DNA from: Pseudarthrobacter sp. SSS035
GTDB taxonomy: Bacteria; Actinomycetota; Actinomycetes; Actinomycetales; Micrococcaceae
Reading direction: 5' to 3'
Assembly: GCF_023273875.1 (NCBI RefSeq)
Contig: NZ_CP096882.1
Coordinates: 4,402,001 to 4,466,000 of the forward strand
DNA length: 64,000 bases
The notes beneath the pieces were generated by a model that was given only the letters and a program-made list of their open reading frames with translations, was not told the DNA's origin and did not search any database. Below are positions 58,360-64,000 of the stretch, piece by piece. The position numbers and the translations under genes are program-made. The stretch's first letter is position 1, and each line of letters starts with the position of its first letter.

Positions 58360-59292
58360 TTAGATCAGTCCTTCGGATTCGAGCCATTCCTTGGCGATTT
58401 CGTCCGGATCGACGCCCTCGACGTCGGCCTTGGCATTGAGCTGCTGCATGACCTCGGTGGTCAGCTTCGGGGAGACCTTGGCCATGATGTCGGCGATGGC
58501 CGGGTACTTAGCCAGCATGTCGGCCTTGATGGTCAGGGCGCCCTGGTAGATAGGGAAGAAGTGCTTGTCATCCTCCATCACCTGAAGCTTGAGAGCCGCG
58601 AGACGGCCATCCGTTTCGAAGACTTCGCCGAAGTTGCAGTCCTGGCCCTTCTGGGTGGCGGTGTAGATGACGCCGGTGTCCAGCATGGAGACCTTCGCCT
58701 CCGGGCTAAGCCCGTACTCCTTCTGCAGTCCCGGCCAGCCGTCGTCGCGGGTGGAGAATTCGCTTTCCAGGCAGAATGTCTGCTCCTTTGCCGGGAGTTT
58801 GGCGACGTCGGAGAGGGATTTGATGTTCAGTTCCTTGGCTTTGTCTTCCCGGACGGCGAAGGCATAGGTGTTGTTGAGCGGCGCGGGGTCCAGCCAGGCG
58901 ATGCCCTTTTTGGCGTCGGCGGCCTTGACGGCGTCGAACATCTCCTTCTTGTCCTTCAGCGGGGTGGTCTGCTTGTTGTAGGTGATCCAGGACGTACCGG
59001 TGTACTCCCAGTAGCCGGCGAACTGCCCGGTTTCGAAGGCGGTGCGGACGTTGGCGGAGCCCACCACGCTGGTGTTGGTGGTGGTTTCGGCGCCGTGGGC
59101 GTTGAGCACCTGGCTGGTGATGTGGGACAGGATGAACTGCTCGGAGAAGTCCTTGGCTCCGAAGACGCCGGTGAGGCCCGCGAGTTCCTTGCCTTTGCCG
59201 TCGCTGGTGGATGAGGTGGCGGAGCCGCAGCCGGTGAGGCCCAGAGCGGCGACCACGCCGGTGGCCAGGAGGGCGAGAACGGGTTTCTTCAT
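58360..59292 (-). CDS. Glycine betaine/choline-type ABC transporter substrate-binding lipoprotein (OpuC-like)
   Basis: A 310-residue OpuAC/ProX-type binding protein. A signal peptide ends in the lipobox LTGC (Cys22). The mature part has GVFGAKDFSEQFILSHI, YWEYTGTSWITY with aromatic residues of the quaternary-amine cage type, NNTYAFAVRED and CNFGEVFETDGRL. The ATG at 59292 has an AAAGGA site 8 nt away and is preferred over the upstream ATG at 59322. The true cargo may be an amine or another small zwitterion that the operon degrades. Confidence 0.9.
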   Translation of the reverse strand: MKKPVLALLATGVVAALGLTGCGSATSSTSDGKGKELAGLTGVFGAKDFSEQFILSHITSQVLNAHGAETTTNTSVVGSANVRTAFETGQFAGYWEYTGTSWITYNKQTTPLKDKKEMFDAVKAADAKKGIAWLDPAPLNNTYAFAVREDKAKELNIKSLSDVAKLPAKEQTFCLESEFSTRDDGWPGLQKEYGLSPEAKVSMLDTGVIYTATQKGQDCNFGEVFETDGRLAALKLQVMEDDKHFFPIYQGALTIKADMLAKYPAIADIMAKVSPKLTTEVMQQLNAKADVEGVDPDEIAKEWLESEGLI

Positions 59293-59325
59293 GATGGGGT
59301 CCTTTGGTGTGATGGGAAGCAAGGG

Positions 59326-60107
59326 TCAGGTGCCTTTGGGCTTGAGGAGGTCCTCGGCGAGGCCGGCAAGCCAGTCGATGGTGAGGGCGATGCAGGAGAC
59401 CACCACGGCGCCGGTGATCAGGACCGGCCAGCGCTGGAGCTTGAGGCCGTTGACGATCATGTCGCCCAGGCCGCCGGCGTTGATGAAGGTGGCAACGGTG
59501 GCCACGCCCACGCAGAAGACCAGGGCGGTGCGCAGCCCGGCCACTATTACGGGGATGGCCAGCGGCAGCTCGATCCGGGTAAGGACCTGCAGCGGGCGCA
59601 TGCCCATTCCCCGGGCGGCTTCGGTGAGGCTTGAATCGACCTGTTCCAGGCCCACGAGGGTGTTCCGCAGGACAGGCAGGACGGAGTAGGCCACCAGGCC
59701 CACCAGCGCCACCTCGAAGCCGAGTTTCCAGACGATCGCCAACAGGATCACCAGGCCGATGGCCGGCGTGGACTGGCCCACATTCGCGATGCCGAAGACG
59801 ACGGCGTGAACGGCCTTGGAGTGGATCCGGCTGAGCGCGATGCCGGCAGGGATGGCGATGGCCGCCACGATCGCCGAAGCCACCACCGTCAGCCGCAGGT
59901 GCTCGAAGGTCCGGTCCTGCAGGTACTGCCAGTTCAGGGTCCGCAGTTCGATGGAGTCCAGGGAGAGCGAGGAGATCCACAGGAACAGGCCGAGCAGGGC
60001 CAGGGCAATGACGATCGGGGTACCGAAGCGCTTGAAGGAGAAGTATTTCCCGCGGCGGTTGGACGCTGTTCCGAATGCTGTGGAGAGGTCGCGGGTGGCC
60101 TGGGCCG

Positions 60108-60111
<4 letters not shown>
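59326..60111 (-). CDS. ABC transporter permease (OpuCB/OpuCD-like)
   Basis: A 261-residue permease with six helices. GIANVGQSTPAIGLVILLAIVW and the EAA loop LTEAARGMGMRPLQVLTRIELP are diagnostic of osmoprotectant importers. It overlaps the ATPase gene by 4 nt and precedes the binding protein by 33 nt. It is the second of two permeases; the other is at the 5' end of the run. Confidence 0.9.
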
Positions 60112-61140
<1,029 letters not shown>

Positions 61141-61148
<8 letters not shown>

Positions 61149-61806
61149 GAAGTCCCCTTGAGGTAGTGAGGCGGCGGATGAGCACAAACGCTCCATCCAG
61201 CAGGAGTGCAAGGACGATCACGCCGACTGTGCCGACGATCGCGAAATTGAGGGCGTTCTTGGAGCCGAGGCTGGACAGGCCCTTGAAGATCATTTCGCCC
61301 AGGCCGGGGCCGCCCACGTAGGCCGCGATGGCGGCGATGCCCATCGAGAGTTGGGCCGAGACGCGCACGCCGGTGAGGACAACGGGCCAGGCCATGGGCA
61401 GCTGGACGCGGAAGAGGGTTTTGACCCTGCCCATGCCCATGCCGAGGGCGGATTCAGAGACGGCGGGCGGTACTTCACGCAGCCCCACCACCGTGTTGCG
61501 GATGATGGGGAGCAGTGCGTAGAACGCGAGACCCACCACCGTGGGCGTCCAGCCGAGTCCAAGGACAGGGATAAGGATTGCCAGCAAGGCCATGGACGGG
61601 ATGGTCAGGCCCACGCCCGCTCCGGCAATGGCGACCGAGCGGAAAATCGGCTTGTCCCAGACAAGAACTCCGATGCCGACACCGACTACCGTGGCGATCA
61701 ACAGGGAAACCAAAACGACCACAAGGTGCTCGGTGGCGGATTCGGCGATGTCTGCCGACCTCTTCGTGAGGAACGTACCGAAGTCCGAGATGAACGAGTC
61801 GTTCAA
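61141..61806 (-). CDS. ABC transporter permease (OpuCB-like), first gene of the run
   Basis: A 221-residue permease with five or six helices, GVGLTIPSMALLAILIPVLGLGW and the EAA loop VSESALGMGMGRVKTLFRVQLP. The frame opens earlier with a GTG at 61824, but that GTG overlaps the ribosome-binding site AAAGGAGG, which sits 6 nt before a TTG at 61806. The TTG is therefore the likely start. It is the first gene of an eleven-gene minus-strand run and is divergent from the IclR gene. Confidence 0.9.
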
Positions 61807-61910
61807 CGTGATCCTCCTTTTCACTTCGTCGGGTCAAGGATCATGGCCCACATCTGCGTGAGCCGTGCCACAACCGTAGATGCGCAGTTCCCTTTTGCGC
61901 AATGCGGGTT

Positions 61911-61941
61911 GTTGATATGTCAACGCGGTGTTTGTTATGGT
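61911..61941. promoter_or_regulatory. Divergent IclR operator holding both -35 boxes
   Basis: The inverted repeat GTTGA-TATG-TCAAC (61911-61924) contains TTGATA on the plus strand (61912-61917) and consensus TTGACA on the minus strand (61918-61923). For iclR a TATGGT -10 at 61936-61941 lies 18 nt further on. The minus-strand -10 is poor, suggesting an activated promoter for the ABC run. TTGCGCAA at 61895-61902 is a second small palindrome. Confidence 0.55.
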
Positions 61942-61947
61942 CATGCT

Positions 61948-62877
61948 GTGACTGACTCTTTGAATGGCGCGAACGGCGCTCCTGGAACGACCTCCCGGCC
62001 CGCGCGCCGCAACTCCTCCGGACTCAGGCGGGACCTGGAACTGCTGGAAATCCTTGGTTCGCCCGAGGCTGTTGCCGCTTCGGGCCTGGGCGTAAGCAAG
62101 GTCGCCGAAATTGCCGGCCGAGACAAGGCCCAGGTTTCCCGCACGTTGGCCACGCTTGCTGAAGCCGGGCTGGTCAACAGGGATTCGGAAAGCCTGCTCT
62201 ACTCGCTGGGTTACGGACTCTATGCCCTGGCGGCCAGGACCGCGGAGGCGCGGATGGTCAGCGCGTCGGCGCCCTACCTCAAGCGGGTTTCCGCCGCCAC
62301 GCACGAGACGACCCACCTATGCGTGCTGCGCGGCGGCACAGTTCTGACCCTGAAGAGCGAAATGTCCAACCACACGTACCGCGCCCTGGGATGGGAGGGT
62401 GTCAGCGTGGACGCCTGGGGCACGTCCGCCGGCAGGGTTCTCGTCAGCGACTGGGACAAGCCGGCCCTGCGGGATTGGTACGACGGCCATGCCGTGGAGG
62501 CATCGGTGAACCAGCCGCCGGGAAGGCAGGAGTTGTCTCCACTGGCCCTGGAATCCGGTCAAACCCCTGCGGCGGCCGGACACATCCCGTCCAAGATCAA
62601 GTCATTCGACGACCTCTGCGAGGAAATCGCACTTATCCGGCGGCGCGGATACGCCGTCGTGGACGAGGAGTTTGAACTGGGCGTCGTCGGCGTATCCGCG
62701 CCCGTATACGACTTCAAGCAACGGATCGTCGCCGCCTTCAACGTCAGCGCACCAAAGCAGCGCTTCGGCCGGCACCTCGAGCAGGCAGGGGTCCTCGCGG
62801 CCAAAGTCGCCATGGAGTTTTCCGCGACGCTCGGTGCGCCATTCGAACCAGGCACCAAGCCACCCCGAAAGGGTTAA
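61948..62877 (+). CDS. IclR family transcriptional regulator
   Basis: A 309-residue regulator. The winged helix (about 25-85: RDLELLEILGSPEAV, VSKVAEIAGRDKAQVSRTLATLAEAGLV) is followed by the IclR ligand domain (about 105-300) with ETTHLCVLRGG, AWGTSAGRVLV and GYAVVDEEFELGVVGVSAPVYD. The GTG at 61948 has no Shine-Dalgarno, but the -10 box at 61936-61941 would place transcription start at or beside the GTG, so translation may be leaderless. It is divergent from, and probably controls, the OpuC/Fae/enolase run. Confidence 0.9.
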   Translation: MTDSLNGANGAPGTTSRPARRNSSGLRRDLELLEILGSPEAVAASGLGVSKVAEIAGRDKAQVSRTLATLAEAGLVNRDSESLLYSLGYGLYALAARTAEARMVSASAPYLKRVSAATHETTHLCVLRGGTVLTLKSEMSNHTYRALGWEGVSVDAWGTSAGRVLVSDWDKPALRDWYDGHAVEASVNQPPGRQELSPLALESGQTPAAAGHIPSKIKSFDDLCEEIALIRRRGYAVVDEEFELGVVGVSAPVYDFKQRIVAAFNVSAPKQRFGRHLEQAGVLAAKVAMEFSATLGAPFEPGTKPPRKG

Positions 62878-62947
62878 ACTTGCACGTCAAGAAGGTTCGC
62901 CGCATGGAGTCTCCACAATCCGATGCGTAACCAAAGAGGAAACAGCC

Positions 62948-63184
62948 ATGAAAAGCATGACCTGCAAGCAACTTGGTGGCCCCTGCGACCTCACGTTCCG
63001 GGGCAATACAGCGGACGAGATCATCAACGCACAGGACCAGCACCTCAAGGAAGCCGTCCGCGCCGGTGACTCAGCTCATCAGGAGGCCCGTGACGCCATG
63101 AAGGGTCGCTGGAAGAATCCGATCAAGGGCATGGGATGGTACCGGGACACCAAGAAGGCTTTCGCCGCTCTTCCCGAGGAATGA
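62948..63184 (+). CDS. DUF1059 domain protein
   Basis: A 78-residue soluble protein: MTCKQLGGPCDLTFRGNTADEI with two Cys, a helix-rich middle (HLKEAVRAGDSAHQEA) and a Trp-rich C-terminus (GRWKNPIKGMGWYRDTKKAF). The first half matches DUF1059 small proteins, whose function is unknown. ATG 62948 has a GAGGAAA site. The frame is open upstream into the IclR gene, but homologues start here. Confidence 0.8.
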   Translation: MKSMTCKQLGGPCDLTFRGNTADEIINAQDQHLKEAVRAGDSAHQEARDAMKGRWKNPIKGMGWYRDTKKAFAALPEE

Positions 63185-63361
63185 CCCGCAAAATCCAGGC
63201 CTAAGCCGTCGGTTAGGAAACCCGACCGTGCGCTCTGGAACAGAGTCGCTCAGGCAGGCAAGTACTCGCCCTTGATCGGCCCCCGGGGATGGCACCTACC
63301 ATGGTGGTTATGACGGTTCTAGTTCGTCCGGCCGTCACCCTCCTCACCGTCGGAGTCCGCC

Positions 63362-63796
63362 ATGCCCATGATCGATGTTTACGCCGCTGCAGGCACCTTC
63401 CCCGACACCCAAGGCCTGGCCCGAGACCTGGCCCAGGCAGTCATGGCCGTCGAGCAGGTTCCCGACATCCCCATGTTCAGGAAGAACACCGCCGCTTTTG
63501 TCCACGAACTGCCCGCCTCCTCCATCTCGAACGTCGATGGCGAAGGTAACTACGTCCGCGTCCAGGTCCTCACGAACGCAGGCGCGCTGGACCGGGACAA
63601 GCAGCTAGCCCTCGTACGCAAGCTCACGGAACTCGTCTCCGCGGCGGCAAGCGACCCTGGCCTCACCGAACGGACGTGGGTCCTCCTCACCGAGGCACCC
63701 GAGGGTGGCTGGGGGCTCTGGGGCCATGCCCACACGAACGCCGAACTCGTCGCGGCCGCGCGGAGCGAACTGACCAAACTTGCCGAAGGTTCCTGA
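63362..63796 (+). CDS. Tautomerase family protein
   Basis: A 144-residue protein of the 4-oxalocrotonate tautomerase/MIF superfamily: MPMIDVYAAAG with Pro at position 2, which becomes the catalytic N-terminal Pro once Met is removed. VRVQVLTNAGALDRDKQLALVRKLTELV and TWVLLTEAPEGGWG are further family blocks. The substrate is unknown. ATG 63362 is favoured because the next codon must be Pro. The 177-nt gap before it shows no clear promoter. Confidence 0.85.
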   Translation: MPMIDVYAAAGTFPDTQGLARDLAQAVMAVEQVPDIPMFRKNTAAFVHELPASSISNVDGEGNYVRVQVLTNAGALDRDKQLALVRKLTELVSAAASDPGLTERTWVLLTEAPEGGWGLWGHAHTNAELVAAARSELTKLAEGS

Positions 63797-63841
63797 AGAC
63801 ACGAGTACAAACGCCAGCTGGAGCCCAGCTGGAGCCGCCCC

Positions 63842-64000
63842 CTACAGGACGCCGGCCGTGGAGACGAGCTGGGCCCGGCCCTCTTCGAGCCGGTAGCCAA
63901 CGCCGACCACCGCGGCTGTATAACCGTCCACCGCGTCGAAAATCACCCGTGAACTGTCCAGCAGCCGGTGCACTGTCTGCTTGACGTGTTCCACAACCAT
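63842..64000 (-). CDS. C-terminal end of a beta-carbonic anhydrase (5' end outside window)
   Basis: The last 53 residues of a minus-strand frame running off the right edge: HVKQTVHRLLDSSRVI, then AVDGYTAAVVGVGYRLEEGR and a STAGVL end. This matches the C-terminal helix and strand of beta-carbonic anhydrases (a DSSxxIxxAV helix, then AVVGxxYxLxxG). The zinc-binding Cys and His are expected beyond the window. An in-frame ATG falls exactly at the edge but is probably internal. Confidence 0.7.
   Translation of the reverse strand: MVVEHVKQTVHRLLDSSRVIFDAVDGYTAAVVGVGYRLEEGRAQLVSTAGVL

Overview
This 64-kb window comes from a high-GC Gram-positive chromosome. GTG and TTG starts are frequent, genes are tightly packed with 4-nt ATGA/GTGA overlaps, and lipoboxes and regulators are of actinobacterial type. 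The protein families and the complete homoprotocatechuate (3,4-dihydroxyphenylacetate) meta-cleavage cluster, with an extradiol dioxygenase of the Arthrobacter/Brevibacterium type, suggest a soil Micrococcaceae such as Arthrobacter or a close relative. That assignment is inference. I see no rRNA, tRNA, CRISPR array, transposase or phage gene. The window reads as a metabolic accessory region rich in uptake-and-catabolism operons.

Layout. 0-6.5 kb: small housekeeping and orphan genes (ABM-type monooxygenase, DHFR-like reductase, RsgA GTPase, DUF4389 membrane protein, AtoE-type short-chain fatty acid transporter, a frameshifted TPR gene). 6.5-15.3 kb: a five-gene minus-strand operon (MHS transporter, TPP enzyme, aldehyde dehydrogenase, YtcJ-like amidohydrolase, M20 amidase/carbamoylase) with a divergent PucR regulator. 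15.4-18.4 kb: MHS transporter-RidA-RraA operon. 18.4-24.5 kb: L-arabinose operon araB-araD-araA plus a frameshifted aldose epimerase, with a LacI regulator and a clear palindromic operator. 24.7-28.2 kb: decayed DNA, where a truncated CPBP protease, a LssY-C protein and a fusion point join the remains of a ROK repressor and a xylulokinase. 28.2-34.7 kb: hpa cluster (FAH-RraA fusion, GntR regulator, hpaE, hpaD, hpaH, hpaI). 36-44 kb: an ABC sugar-type importer operon with a phosphoesterase-PQQ-repeat fusion, a HAD phosphatase and a RpiR regulator. 44-51 kb: mixed genes (CPBP protease, RidA-like, stand-alone LigD-type polymerase, cation/proton antiporter, DinB). 50.7-62.9 kb: an eleven-gene minus-strand run (OpuC-type ABC importer, formaldehyde-activating-enzyme homologue, enolase-superfamily enzyme, two aldehyde dehydrogenases, beta-hydroxyacid dehydrogenase, Fe-alcohol dehydrogenase, SDR) with a divergent IclR regulator. 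62.9-64 kb: DUF1059 protein, tautomerase, and the C-terminal end of a carbonic anhydrase.

How the genes work together. Most of the window is made of modules of the form 'regulator plus importer plus enzymes'. Arabinose goes to D-xylulose 5-phosphate through AraA, AraB and AraD. Homoprotocatechuate goes to pyruvate and succinic semialdehyde through HpaD, HpaE, the FAH-RraA protein, HpaH and HpaI. A succinate-semialdehyde-type dehydrogenase lies at 51.4 kb. The PucR, RpiR and IclR modules have no substrate I can name. The IclR/Fae/enolase module is the best candidate for an undescribed pathway: it pairs an osmoprotectant-type importer with a Fae homologue and five oxidoreductases.

Decay is visible at five loci: a TPR gene, aldose epimerase, CPBP protease, ROK/xylB and an alpha/beta-hydrolase tail. 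Xylose use appears lost at this locus while arabinose use is kept.
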